Source: DTU015 sp964406505
GTDB taxonomy: Bacteria > Bacillota > Sulfobacillia > Fermentithermobacillales > Fermentithermobacillaceae
Length of the DNA stretch: 53,506 nt
Reading direction: 5' to 3'
NCBI GenBank assembly: GCA_964406505.1
Contig: CAYORX010000012.1
Coordinates: 1-53,506, forward strand
The notes beneath the pieces were generated by a model, which ran no database searches, had not been told where the DNA came from, and saw nothing but the letters and a program-made list of their open reading frames with translations. Below are positions 24,918 through 33,507 of the stretch, piece after piece (position 1 is the first letter of the stretch; each line of letters opens with the position of its first letter). Made by a program: the position numbers and the translations under genes.

Positions 24918-25313
24918 ATGTACCGACCGCAAACTTGGTCATATGCTCCTGATTTAGGGCGAATAGTTGTAGACATACCTACCAGGGCGCTAACATTTTA
25001 TTATTCTGGGCGTATCTATGGGCCGTATCCGTTGGGATTAGGCAAACCTTCAACACCGACACCTGCGGGAAATTGGCGAATTGTGGAAAAGGATCCTGAT
25101 CCTTGGTGGGAAGTTTTGGGTTCGCGTTGGATGGGCTTAGATGTCTCATGGGGTAATTATGGTATACATGGAACTAATGCTCCATGGAGTATAGGACACT
25201 ACGTTTCAAATGGTTGTATTAGAATGCATAATATCGATGTTGAGAACATATATCCCCTTGTAGTGCTTGGCACTCCTGTGGATATACAAGGCAGTTACAG
25301 TTATGGATATTAG
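24918..25313 (+). CDS. Small L,D-transpeptidase (YkuD domain)
   Basis: About 131 residues, the catalytic domain only. The motif is YGIHGTNAPWSIGHYVSNGCIRMHNIDVENIY, with conserved H, S-x-G-C-I-R-M and the nucleophile Cys (written here in parts: YGIHGTNAPWSIGHYV and SNGCIRMHNID). There is no signal peptide or LysM module. Many clostridial spore-former homologs of this size are annotated ErfK/YbiS-like, and a spore-cortex role is possible but unproven. The start is ATG 24918 after GGGGGAGAACT, not the ATG at 24903, which lies before that site. Confidence 0.88.
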   Translation: MYRPQTWSYAPDLGRIVVDIPTRALTFYYSGRIYGPYPLGLGKPSTPTPAGNWRIVEKDPDPWWEVLGSRWMGLDVSWGNYGIHGTNAPWSIGHYVSNGCIRMHNIDVENIYPLVVLGTPVDIQGSYSYGY

Positions 25314-25457
25314 TTAAATGTTCATAAACAAAATATTTGAATAAACTACTAGCCGCAAATTATTTACCAAACCGCTTATCTAGGATATTTATGGTCTAGG
25401 TCGCGTATTCTCACCTTCTCTTAACAATGCTATACTTGGCATTAGGGAGGAGAAGAT

Positions 25458-26765
25458 TTGAAAAGAATAGTAATGTTTTTTCTTGTAGCTATTATGGTAC
25501 TAGGCTCTATAGCAGGAATATTCATTAACGCCGGTACAAGTGGTGATGATGTCGAAAATCTTTTCGATAATATTCCTGAACCTGTAATTCAGTCCAATAG
25601 GTTTATGGATCTTAGGAATGCAGATGTTTCTACTCTCGATTTTAATGATGAAACAGATATTTTTTATACATTCACTTTCGATACTTTGACCAAGTGGCCT
25701 GATGCTGAAAACTTGCCTAATGCAGATTCTCCCGAGGAGTTACTTCATGAATGTCAGTACTTGGGTCTTGGATTGAACTTTCTTGCTCAAAATGGGATAA
25801 CCGGCAATGGGGTTTCGGTTGCTGTGATCGATAGTCCTATTTTGGCAGAACATCAAGCTTTTGATAATAATTTTAACTATATTGAACCGGTGTATGAAGA
25901 GACTGCCTCTCATGGCCTTTCACTCCGCGGTATTGCTATCGCGAGCCAAATTGCCGGGAAAAAAGGAGTAGCACCCGAATCTTCCCTTCATTATTTCGCT
26001 GTACCTGGCGAAAAGAAAGCATATGATTTGTATGTTGAAGCTATTGAACGGATGCTGCAGTTCAATAGCGAACTCCCTAGCCAATGCAAAATCCGTATCG
26101 CTCTTATTGGTTTAGAAATAGAAAATGTTGACGCCACAGAAGAGCACCCTGCGTTGCTTGAAGCTGTTGAAAGAGTAAGAAAACAGAATATTATCGTTAT
26201 TTACCCGGGTATGTCTGCTTTGCCTATGACAGGTGCTGGGTGTCCTCCAAGCAAGGATCGTGACCAACATGAGAATTATGAAATATGGTCATGGAATCGT
26301 GCATCACAACAAATCGCTTCAAATCTTAAGGCGAAGTCGATTACTACATGGGATGATGCCGTGAATGTGCTTAAACAATTGCTTGTCAGCGAAAAGGATC
26401 TTGATTGGATTTTGGCGGAAGTGATAGATACGTTTTTATATATTGCTTATATATACAAAGACTACATTAGTTTTGGCGATTGGCTAACTATGACCCTTGG
26501 AGATCATGAAAACATGTTAGCGGTACCCATAGATTATATTACGGTTCCAAACATAAACGGGGTTAAAGAATACACATATCATGGCTTGGGCGACGTCGCT
26601 TGGTCTACAGGCTACATTACTGGTTTAGCAGCACTTGGTCTTCAGGTAAAACCTAACGCAGAAGAGCATGAGATTTTGAATCTGCTATGGAAAACGGCAG
26701 TTCCTTTTGTAAATGGTGATAGATTGGTGAATCCTATAGGATTCATCAATGCTTTGGGAAATTAA
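25458..26765 (+). CDS. Exported subtilase-fold protein with incomplete catalytic set
   Basis: The protein has 435 residues and an N-terminal signal or anchor (IVMFFLVAIMVLGSIAGIFI). The S8 fold is recognisable from VSVAVIDSPI (Asp125), SHGLSLRGIAIASQIAGKKGVAPESSLHYFAV (His152; in parts SHGLSLRGIAIAS and GVAPESSLHYF), then IIVIYPGMSALP and AWSTGYITGLAALGL. The oxyanion Asn normally in A-A-G-N is Met here. At the catalytic Ser position (eight residues before the G of GLAAL) there is Ala381, with Ser383 two residues late. It may be a pseudoprotease or use a shifted Ser. ATG after GGGAGGAGAAGATT. It converges on ftsK with only 11 bases between stops. Confidence 0.65.
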   Translation: MKRIVMFFLVAIMVLGSIAGIFINAGTSGDDVENLFDNIPEPVIQSNRFMDLRNADVSTLDFNDETDIFYTFTFDTLTKWPDAENLPNADSPEELLHECQYLGLGLNFLAQNGITGNGVSVAVIDSPILAEHQAFDNNFNYIEPVYEETASHGLSLRGIAIASQIAGKKGVAPESSLHYFAVPGEKKAYDLYVEAIERMLQFNSELPSQCKIRIALIGLEIENVDATEEHPALLEAVERVRKQNIIVIYPGMSALPMTGAGCPPSKDRDQHENYEIWSWNRASQQIASNLKAKSITTWDDAVNVLKQLLVSEKDLDWILAEVIDTFLYIAYIYKDYISFGDWLTMTLGDHENMLAVPIDYITVPNINGVKEYTYHGLGDVAWSTGYITGLAALGLQVKPNAEEHEILNLLWKTAVPFVNGDRLVNPIGFINALGN

Positions 26766-26776
26766 TGCATCCGGTG

Positions 26777-29092
26777 TTATTTTGCCATTTTATCAGCTGG
26801 TAGTTCTTTAGTATTTTCATCTTGTGGTTCTTCAAAATCCCCATCCGGGTTTTCGATCTTACGTAGATATTCAGCCATAGATATTCTGACTTCCCTAGGT
26901 TTTGAACCCTCGTAAGGACCAATATAACCTTTCAGTTCCATAGCATCGATTAGCCTTGCGGCCCTAGAATACCCTATGGGAAGCCTTCTTTGTAGTAATG
27001 AAACAGACGCTTGCTTTGCTTCGATGACAAGCCTTAAAGCTTGTGGAAATAATGGGTCGTCTTGCATTTTCGGTATTTCTGGTGTGGGGTCGGGAACTGA
27101 TAAAACTCCTTGAGCAAATTGGGGTTCAGCTTGACTTGATACAAACGATACTAACTCGTCGATCTCCCGTTCAGACACATACGAGCCTTGGGCTCGCAAG
27201 GGTCTGGTTGCTCCTACAGGGAAAAACAGCATGTCACCACGTCCTAGAAGTTTCTCCGCACCGCCCATGTCTAGTATAGTTCTTGAATCTGTTTGTGATG
27301 ATACTGCAAAAGCAATACGTGAAGAAATGTTTGCTTTAATAGTTCCTGTAATAACATCTACCGATGGGCGTTGGGTAGCAACTACTAGATGAATCCCGGC
27401 AGCTCTAGCCATTTGAGCTAAACGGAAAATTGAATCTTCCACTTCAGCAGGTGAAACTACCATTAAATCTGAAAGTTCATCGATAATTACTACTATATAC
27501 GGTAAGGCGGGCTTGTGACTTCCAGGCGGTGTTGCTATTTCGTTGTACCGTTCGATATCTCTTGTTCCCACTTTTGTGAATTTTTCATACCGGGATTCCA
27601 TTTCTTTGATTGTCCACCTCAAGGCAGATGATGCTTTTTTAGGATCCGTAGCGACAGGTGCAATAAGGTGGGGGATTTTTGACCAAGTAGAAAGTTCTAC
27701 ACGTTTAGGATCGATAAGCAAAAGTTTAGCTTGATCTGGGCTAGATTTAAACAAAATACTTGTAATGATTGAGTTAATACAAACACTTTTTCCAGTACCG
27801 GTGGCACCTGCTATGAGTAAATGTACACATCTGTCTAAACTAGTGACCACAGGTTTTCCAGAAATATCGATACCCAAGGCTACAGTCAGGGCCGAAGAAC
27901 TGTTTCTGAATTCCTTTGATTCAAATATATCTCTTATACGTACTACAGAAATGTCTTGATTTGGAACTTCGATGCCCACAGCAGACTTACCTGGAATTGG
28001 TGCTTCGATTCTTACATCATGCGCGGCTAATGCAAGGGCTATATCTTGAGAAAGATTAACAATACTGGAAATTTTTACGCCGGGTCCAGGCTGTAATTCG
28101 AAACGAGTAGCTGCCGGCCCGCTAGTAATATGTATGACCTTTGCGGCTACTCCAAAAGAAAGCAACGTTTTTTCGATCGTCCGAGCTTTTCCATCATGCA
28201 ATCGAGAATCACTTAGGCGTTTTTTCGGATGCGATTTTTCAAGTATATCTAAAGAAGGTATTTGATAAGCTATTTCGCCGTCAGTAGATAGTATTTTCAT
28301 TTCAGTTGGTGCTCTTTCCACGGGTTCATTTTGAACGGTGTCTGATTTGGCTAACTGTTTTTGTATTTGTGAAACAGTTGTCACAAATGAGCTTTCTTCA
28401 GCCTTTTCCAAAGACCCATTGTCTATCATATTGTTTTGGTGTAACCCGTGCGGGGCTAGGGCTTCATATTCTATATCTTCTTCTGCAGGGCCTTGTGCTT
28501 TAAACAATTGTTTAAAAAAGTTCTCAACATTACGCCATAAGGTTAACCACAATAGCCAAAGTAGTCTAAACGGTGTATAGCCGGATTTGTCCATTACCAT
28601 ACATAATCCAGACCAAAACCCTACAACGATCGCCACTAAGGCACCAAAATGGCCAAAAAGTATCCTTGCAAACCAATATAAAGATGCACCTACAAGGCCT
28701 CCACCTGTCCCCATTTTTGCCATAACAAAGGTATTATCCCAAGGAACCTTAATGCGATGCCAAAATGCTGAGCCTGTCAGCAAAATGAACCAAAGTCCTT
28801 TAACAGACCGAGGAACGGCATCGCCGGGTTTTACGATTTTTATTAGCGAAGTTAGAATAATTAAGAAACATAGGTACATGGTAAGATCCCCTGCTATAGA
28901 AGCTATGCGTCTAGCTGCCCATAGAATAAGTGTTAGCATCCATCCTTTGCCCGAAGGTTTCGAAGTGGAAATACCAATAGCCGTTACAAATAAAATAGCG
29001 AGGAGAAGGGTGCTTATCCACGGCCATATTGTAGGTTTTGAATTTTTTCGCAAACTTTTGCCACGCGAAGCGGTTTTCTGTCTTTTTGCCAA
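26777..29092 (-). CDS. ftsK: DNA translocase FtsK/SpoIIIE
   Basis: About 771 residues. A basic N-terminus and several membrane helices (residues about 25-175) are followed by a linker of about 120 residues. The alpha/beta motor follows, with Walker A GATGTGKSVCINS near residue 430 and VVIIDELSDLM as Walker B. The gamma winged-helix has LLQRRLPIGYSRAARLID near the C-terminus. It pumps chromosomal DNA through the division or sporulation septum. Two TTG codons are possible: 29098 directly abuts GGAGGG, so 29092 with six bases of spacing is preferred. Which of FtsK or SpoIIIE roles it fills cannot be told. Confidence 0.95.
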   Translation of the reverse strand: MAKRQKTASRGKSLRKNSKPTIWPWISTLLLAILFVTAIGISTSKPSGKGWMLTLILWAARRIASIAGDLTMYLCFLIILTSLIKIVKPGDAVPRSVKGLWFILLTGSAFWHRIKVPWDNTFVMAKMGTGGGLVGASLYWFARILFGHFGALVAIVVGFWSGLCMVMDKSGYTPFRLLWLLWLTLWRNVENFFKQLFKAQGPAEEDIEYEALAPHGLHQNNMIDNGSLEKAEESSFVTTVSQIQKQLAKSDTVQNEPVERAPTEMKILSTDGEIAYQIPSLDILEKSHPKKRLSDSRLHDGKARTIEKTLLSFGVAAKVIHITSGPAATRFELQPGPGVKISSIVNLSQDIALALAAHDVRIEAPIPGKSAVGIEVPNQDISVVRIRDIFESKEFRNSSSALTVALGIDISGKPVVTSLDRCVHLLIAGATGTGKSVCINSIITSILFKSSPDQAKLLLIDPKRVELSTWSKIPHLIAPVATDPKKASSALRWTIKEMESRYEKFTKVGTRDIERYNEIATPPGSHKPALPYIVVIIDELSDLMVVSPAEVEDSIFRLAQMARAAGIHLVVATQRPSVDVITGTIKANISSRIAFAVSSQTDSRTILDMGGAEKLLGRGDMLFFPVGATRPLRAQGSYVSEREIDELVSFVSSQAEPQFAQGVLSVPDPTPEIPKMQDDPLFPQALRLVIEAKQASVSLLQRRLPIGYSRAARLIDAMELKGYIGPYEGSKPREVRISMAEYLRKIENPDGDFEEPQDENTKELPADKMAK

Positions 29093-29249
29093 TGACAACC
29101 CTCCAGCAAGTTATGCCAATACTTTCATATAAAAACGATGGGCGTTCGGTGTGTATCTCTAGTTTACAATATTGAAGATAACTATCAAATGGTCAAGAAG
29201 GAGATTATTGGTTACTTGCAGAAATAACTAAAGCCGGGAGGTGGTAAAA

Positions 29250-29786
29250 TTGTCAGATGCGGGCAAAGGCCTCATTATGGTATATACAGGAAACGGAAAA
29301 GGCAAGACTACTGCAGCCCTCGGATTGGCCCTCAGACAGGTAGGCTGGGACAGGAAGGTGTTTTTTATCCAATTTATGAAAGGCAAAGGTAATGTTTACG
29401 GCGAAAGGGTTGCTGCGGAAAAATATTTGCCGCTTTTAGAAATAAGGCAAACTGGGCGAGATGAATTTGTCAACCTTTCCGATCCTGATCCCATTGACAA
29501 ACAGTTAGCACAAGAAGCTTTCGCTGACGCTGCTAAAGCACTTAAGTCTGGCGAATATGGGCTTGTTGTCCTTGACGAGATTTGCGTTGCAATGGCAAGT
29601 GGCTTAATTCCTACTGATTGGGTGTTGAGGCTCATGGATGATATACCTAAGAACACGGATTTAGTTCTTACAGGAAGATATTGTCCTAAACAAATCACAG
29701 ATGCGGCAGATATGGTTTCAGAAATTAAAGAAATAAAACATCATTACGTTAAAGGGATAATGGCAAGGGAAGGCATAGAGTTTTAA
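29250..29786 (+). CDS. cobO: Corrinoid adenosyltransferase (CobO/BtuR type)
   Basis: The protein has 178 residues. The P-loop GNGKGKTTAALG sits near the N-terminus (inverted, typical for this family), then FIQFMKGKGNVYGE, LVVLDEI and the C-terminal LTGRYCPKQITDAADMVSEI. The enzyme transfers adenosyl from ATP to cob(I)alamin. No other cobalamin gene is nearby. TTG 29250 sits eight bases after GGGAGG; GTG 29241 would overlap that site. Monocistronic by context. Confidence 0.93.
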   Translation: MSDAGKGLIMVYTGNGKGKTTAALGLALRQVGWDRKVFFIQFMKGKGNVYGERVAAEKYLPLLEIRQTGRDEFVNLSDPDPIDKQLAQEAFADAAKALKSGEYGLVVLDEICVAMASGLIPTDWVLRLMDDIPKNTDLVLTGRYCPKQITDAADMVSEIKEIKHHYVKGIMAREGIEF

Positions 29787-29839
29787 CTGGTACTCACTAC
29801 TGTGTACGATATTGAGGCCAAATGCAACAAAGAATTTCG

Positions 29840-30418
29840 TTATGGTCCAGTTAGTTGTTTGATTTTGGTATTAAGTGTTTCCAGGCGATAACTTAGTTTT
29901 TTCAATTGTTGTTCTGCCAGTTTTATGTAGAACTTTATCTCTTCTTGCTTGTCGGGTACGCTATCATTTAGCATGTTTTTGCATTCACGATATATATCCA
30001 AAGATCTGTTCATTTCTTGTTTGAGTTTAAAAATCTCTTCCTCGGCGGCTTCAGCAGCGTTCTTCACATATGAAACATTGGGAAGGAGTACTTCCTGATA
30101 CCATTCCGCGTTTTCGGCATTGTCGAAATCGAGTCTGACACAAATCTGTGAACGGCTTTTGCTAACTGCTTGTACAAACGATATTGGGTTGGGCATGGAA
30201 ATGCCGCCCGTAGTAGCCCTAAACGGTTCGGTTGGCCACAATGCCAAACTTCTTACACATAACTGTAAAGATATCTCAGCGCCCGTTAAATCGTTGACAA
30301 AATGTACGCGGTCTACTTGACCCGCTAGAAAACCCATCAGATAGCTTAACAAAGGATTTTTGATTACAACCAAGCTAAATTTGTACAGAACTTCGAGTTT
30401 CTTTTCTTTTGTTACCAA
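29840..30418 (-). CDS. Unknown protein with C-terminal coiled coil
   Basis: About 192 residues, not recognised. Residues 1-100 form a mixed domain with a few hydrophobic runs (YKFSLVVIKNPLLSYLMGFLAG) but no clear signal peptide, and a beta-rich part (VHFVNDLTGAEISLQL, SQICVRLDFDNAENAEWYQEV). Residues from about 110 to the end are a charged coiled coil rich in E, K and L. TTG 30418 follows GGAGGTG at eight bases and is preferred to the GTG at 30430, which is inside that site. It is preceded by dinB on the same strand (gap about 50 bases) and may be co-transcribed. Confidence 0.65.
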   Translation of the reverse strand: MVTKEKKLEVLYKFSLVVIKNPLLSYLMGFLAGQVDRVHFVNDLTGAEISLQLCVRSLALWPTEPFRATTGGISMPNPISFVQAVSKSRSQICVRLDFDNAENAEWYQEVLLPNVSYVKNAAEAAEEEIFKLKQEMNRSLDIYRECKNMLNDSVPDKQEEIKFYIKLAEQQLKKLSYRLETLNTKIKQLTGP

Positions 30419-30469
30419 ACCTCGTGTCACCTCCTAATTATTGTACCCTATTTTCTATGGCAGGTTATT

Positions 30470-31642
30470 TTAAGATTGCCTTTTTGTGTTTAAAGAAGCT
30501 CCAAGAAAAACGACAGGCTTGCCGTATTTATTGCGCAACATGTCTAATGAACGGGACACATTATCCCATTGGATATCCGGTTGCTTAAACAGCGAGATTT
30601 GCCCTGTATTTTCAAGTATCAGCGATTTAGCAACCACCCCAAGCAATCTAACTGGTTTTCGGGGAGAAACTTTTTCTAACAATCGCTTAGCTTGGCCGAA
30701 TATTTCCGCGTCTGATGATATAGATTTAGGCATTGTAAATTCCCTCGTGATGGTCGAAAAATCATTATAGCGAATCTTGATTCCTAATGTTTTGCATTTA
30801 AATTGTGCTTTTCGAACCCTAAAAGCTACATTTTGCGACAATACAGCTAATTGAGTTTTTAATGTATCGATATCGATGATATCATGTCTAAATGTGGTTT
30901 CTTCACTTATAGATTTTACCTGCCTTGAAGGTACCACTGGTTCATCGTCTTCGCCGTTGGCCATATGATAGAATCGGGTGGCGTTTTTTCCAAACATTTT
31001 ATAAAACCAATTGCGAGGCATTTTCCGTAGGCTTTTTATGTTGGTGATTCCCTGGGCGTTTAATTTCGCAAGTGTTTTTGGGCCAATGCCAGGTAAACAA
31101 GAAACGGAACGATCATCAAGGAAATCTAGGGCTTCATTTTTGCTGATGCACATGAGTCCGTCAGGCTTACAAGAGTCAGACGCAAGTTTGGCAAGAAATT
31201 TACAATAAGAAACACCTGCTGAAACAGTTATGCCTAACTTCCTCTTCACGTGTTTGCGAATAGAAGTTGCTACTTCCGCGCTATTTTCTCCTGAGGTATC
31301 GATAAAGGCTTCGTCAATAGACAGTTTTTCAACTATGGGAGAATATTTGTTAAAGATCCTAAACATGTCTTGAGAAACCTCTTCATACCTTTTCATGCGC
31401 GGTTTTACAAAAACTCCGTTTGGGCATAGTCGATAGGCTCTAAAAGCAGGCATGGCGGAATGTACTCCGTATGCGCGTGCTTCATATGAACAAGTAGATA
31501 CTATACCTCTGCTTTTAGGATCATGACCTATAATCACGGGTTTCCCCTTTAATTCGGGATTATCATTTTGTTCCACCGATGCATAAAAAGCATCTGCATC
31601 AATATGAACTATGTCTTCATTATAAGATTTGGCGATAGTCAA
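30470..31642 (-). CDS. dinB: DNA polymerase IV (DinB)
   Basis: The protein has 390 residues. Y-family motifs are IVHIDADAFYASVEQ (catalytic Asp), STCSYEARAYGV, and EKLSIDEAFIDTS (catalytic D-E). The thumb helix-hairpin-helix reads VSCLPGIGPKTLAKLNAQGI and the little finger follows. The end has QISLF, a beta-clamp binding motif. It performs translesion synthesis. The TTG start has only a weak GGGGA site 10-12 bases upstream. The 376-base gap upstream holds the divergent S-box leader. Confidence 0.95.
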   Translation of the reverse strand: MTIAKSYNEDIVHIDADAFYASVEQNDNPELKGKPVIIGHDPKSRGIVSTCSYEARAYGVHSAMPAFRAYRLCPNGVFVKPRMKRYEEVSQDMFRIFNKYSPIVEKLSIDEAFIDTSGENSAEVATSIRKHVKRKLGITVSAGVSYCKFLAKLASDSCKPDGLMCISKNEALDFLDDRSVSCLPGIGPKTLAKLNAQGITNIKSLRKMPRNWFYKMFGKNATRFYHMANGEDDEPVVPSRQVKSISEETTFRHDIIDIDTLKTQLAVLSQNVAFRVRKAQFKCKTLGIKIRYNDFSTITREFTMPKSISSDAEIFGQAKRLLEKVSPRKPVRLLGVVAKSLILENTGQISLFKQPDIQWDNVSRSLDMLRNKYGKPVVFLGASLNTKRQS

Positions 31643-31781
31643 TATGATCAGTCCCCAAAAAAGAAATGCTTGTCTTTTAAGTTCATTATAATATTGATGC
31701 TAGCATAAGCAATAACGTAATATGTGTATACCTTCTCTTTATTAGGATATACATCAATCAAGGGCGTTTTAAAAACAAAGG

Positions 31782-31809
31782 TTGACAGTGTTTCTTTGTT
31801 GTGTTAAAC
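31782..31809 (+). promoter_or_regulatory. Putative sigma-A promoter of the methionine transporter operon
   Basis: TTGACA (31782-31787) followed after 16 bases by TG-containing TTAAAC (31804-31809). This places the transcription start about 25 bases before the S-box aptamer. Confidence 0.55.
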
Positions 31810-31838
31810 ATTAACATACACAATTAAATAATATCTGG

Positions 31839-31953
31839 TCCTTATCCAGAGCAGGGAAGGGAATTGGCCCAATGACCCTGCGGCAACCCGCACAAAGTGC
31901 GAAGGTGCCAACTCCAACAGAACTCATTAAATTATGAGTCTGGCAGATAAGGG
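31839..31953 (+). promoter_or_regulatory. SAM-I (S-box) riboswitch aptamer
   Basis: Stem P1 is formed by TCCTTATC (31839-31846) and GATAAGGG (31946-31953). Conserved S-box elements follow in order: CAGAGCAGGGAAGGGA, TTGGCCCAATGA, CTGCGGCAACC, GGTGCCAACTCCAACAGA, and CTGGCAGATAAGG. In this class SAM binding stabilises the aptamer and allows the terminator, switching off methionine uptake when SAM is abundant. Confidence 0.95.
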
Positions 31954-31964
31954 AATGTAAATAT

Positions 31965-31996
31965 GCCTCTCTTACTGTCAGAGAGGCTTTTTATTT
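31965..31996 (+). terminator. S-box expression-platform terminator
   Basis: GCCTCTCT (31965-31972) pairs with AGAGAGGC (31980-31987), followed by TTTTTATTT. It is 11 bases after aptamer stem P1 and 32 bases before metN, the normal arrangement for SAM-dependent premature termination. Confidence 0.92.
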
Positions 31997-32018
31997 CGCG
32001 CGGAGGTGTACTTTTTTA

Positions 32019-32744
32019 ATGATATCAATTAAAGGTTTGAATAAAACATTTCACACAGTGTCAGGTCCGGTACACGCTCTTAAAGATGTGTCGTTTTCAG
32101 TTAAAGCGGGAGAAGTTCTTGGCATATATGGGCCATCCGGTGCAGGTAAAACCACTCTTTTACGATGTTTAGCTTTGCTTGAAAGGCCCGACTCAGGCGA
32201 GATTATCGTTGATGGCCAAGATGTTTTATCAGTAGCTGGAAATGAGTTACGCCATACGAGAATGAAAATAGGTGTAGTTTTTCAGGGTTATAACTTGTTG
32301 TTTTCAAGAAATGCCCTTAGGAATGTAATGCTTCCATTGGAAATACAAGGACTTGATCAAAACGCCGCATCTAGCAAAGCTTCCGCTACTCTTGATATGG
32401 TTGAACTTTCTCACCGCAAGAAATTTATGCCATCGTTTCTGTCCGGAGGCGAGAAACAAAGGGTAGCTATTGCGCGGGCTTTGGTAACTTTACCGGAAGT
32501 ATTGATTTTAGACGAACCAACCTCTGCTTTGGATAAACGGACTGCTAGCGCGATTCTACAACTCATCCAAGATATTAACCGGCGTACTGGTATTACTGTT
32601 CTTATCGTTACACACCAAACTGAGCTCGTGGGCGCTATCTGCAATAGATATATTTCAATAAATCATGGGGCTTTGGCATCCTCAGGGAGTCAAAATAATT
32701 TGCCTGAACCTAAAGTGTCTATTACCCCAATTTTGGAGAGATAA
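32019..32744 (+). CDS. metN: Methionine ABC transporter ATPase MetN (short form)
   Basis: The protein has 241 residues: Walker A GPSGAGKTT, Q-loop VFQGYNLL, signature LSGGEKQRVAIARAL and Walker B VLILDEPTSALD. It ends about 100 residues earlier than typical MetN, so the C-terminal NIL domain that gives methionine feedback inhibition is missing. ATG start after GCGGAGG; four bases to metI. Strong context evidence (S-box leader, MetI, MetQ) supports the assignment over generic amino-acid transporters. Confidence 0.9.
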   Translation: MISIKGLNKTFHTVSGPVHALKDVSFSVKAGEVLGIYGPSGAGKTTLLRCLALLERPDSGEIIVDGQDVLSVAGNELRHTRMKIGVVFQGYNLLFSRNALRNVMLPLEIQGLDQNAASSKASATLDMVELSHRKKFMPSFLSGGEKQRVAIARALVTLPEVLILDEPTSALDKRTASAILQLIQDINRRTGITVLIVTHQTELVGAICNRYISINHGALASSGSQNNLPEPKVSITPILER

Positions 32745-32748
32745 TTAA

Positions 32749-33429
32749 ATGCTAAACTGGACATCAAATGCAATGTTTTCACAAATTATGATGAAGATTT
32801 TGTTGGTAGCCACCTACGAAACGCTAGCAATGGTTTTCGTATCGCTAGTATTTGCTGAATTGATAGGAACCCCTTTAGGTATTTGCCTCATTTTGACCGG
32901 GCCTAGAGGGATTGCAAAGAACGACAAATTATATTCAGTTTTAAGTGGTATTGTAAACGTTGGCAGGTCGATTCCATTTGTGATTCTCATGGTATCTATT
33001 ACCCCTTTTACGAGGTTTATCACCGGTACTGCAATAGGAACTACTGCTGCTATGGTACCACTTACTATTTCAGCAATTCCGTTTGTTGCAAGAGTTACTG
33101 AGTCTGCCATGATGACTATTGAACCAGGTGTCATAGATGCTTGCGTATCTATGGGTGCCTCATGGCATCAGGTGGTTCGGTATGTACTAGTACCTGAGAG
33201 TTTGTCATCGTTGATTTCGGGCGCAGCAATAACAGCAGTCAACCTGGTAGGCTATTCAGCTATGGCGGGGGCAATTGGAGGAGGTGGTCTCGGAAATTTA
33301 GCTATTAGATATGGCTACCAGCGTTGGGAAGCAGGTGTCATGATGCTCTGTGTAGTCGTGTTGGTAGGTATGGTTGAAAGCATTCAGCATGTAGGCAATA
33401 GGGCAGCTAGTCGTTTTATATGGAAATAG
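32749..33429 (+). CDS. metI: Methionine ABC transporter permease MetI
   Basis: The protein has 226 residues with five or six membrane helices. The permease family motif ETLAMVFVSLVFAELIGTPLG is at the N-terminus. The EAA-like coupling loop reads DACVSMGASWHQVVRYVLVPESL, and VNLVGYSAMAGAIGGGGLGNLAIRYGYQR closes the protein (in parts VNLVGYSAMAGAIGGGG and LGNLAIRYGYQR). This is the MetI fold that pairs with MetN. Coupled to both neighbours. Confidence 0.95.
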   Translation: MLNWTSNAMFSQIMMKILLVATYETLAMVFVSLVFAELIGTPLGICLILTGPRGIAKNDKLYSVLSGIVNVGRSIPFVILMVSITPFTRFITGTAIGTTAAMVPLTISAIPFVARVTESAMMTIEPGVIDACVSMGASWHQVVRYVLVPESLSSLISGAAITAVNLVGYSAMAGAIGGGGLGNLAIRYGYQRWEAGVMMLCVVVLVGMVESIQHVGNRAASRFIWK

Positions 33430-33507
33430 TCAATGTATAATCTGTTCGTAGAGCAGCAATTTGAAAAATCGGTTACACAGACAAAAGCTATTCGGAGGTG
33501 CGAAATT

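Noticed and set aside
28587..29132. 181-residue plus-strand frame antisense to ftsK
   Set aside because: It is completely opposite to the membrane domain of ftsK, has no ribosome site and no recognisable motif.
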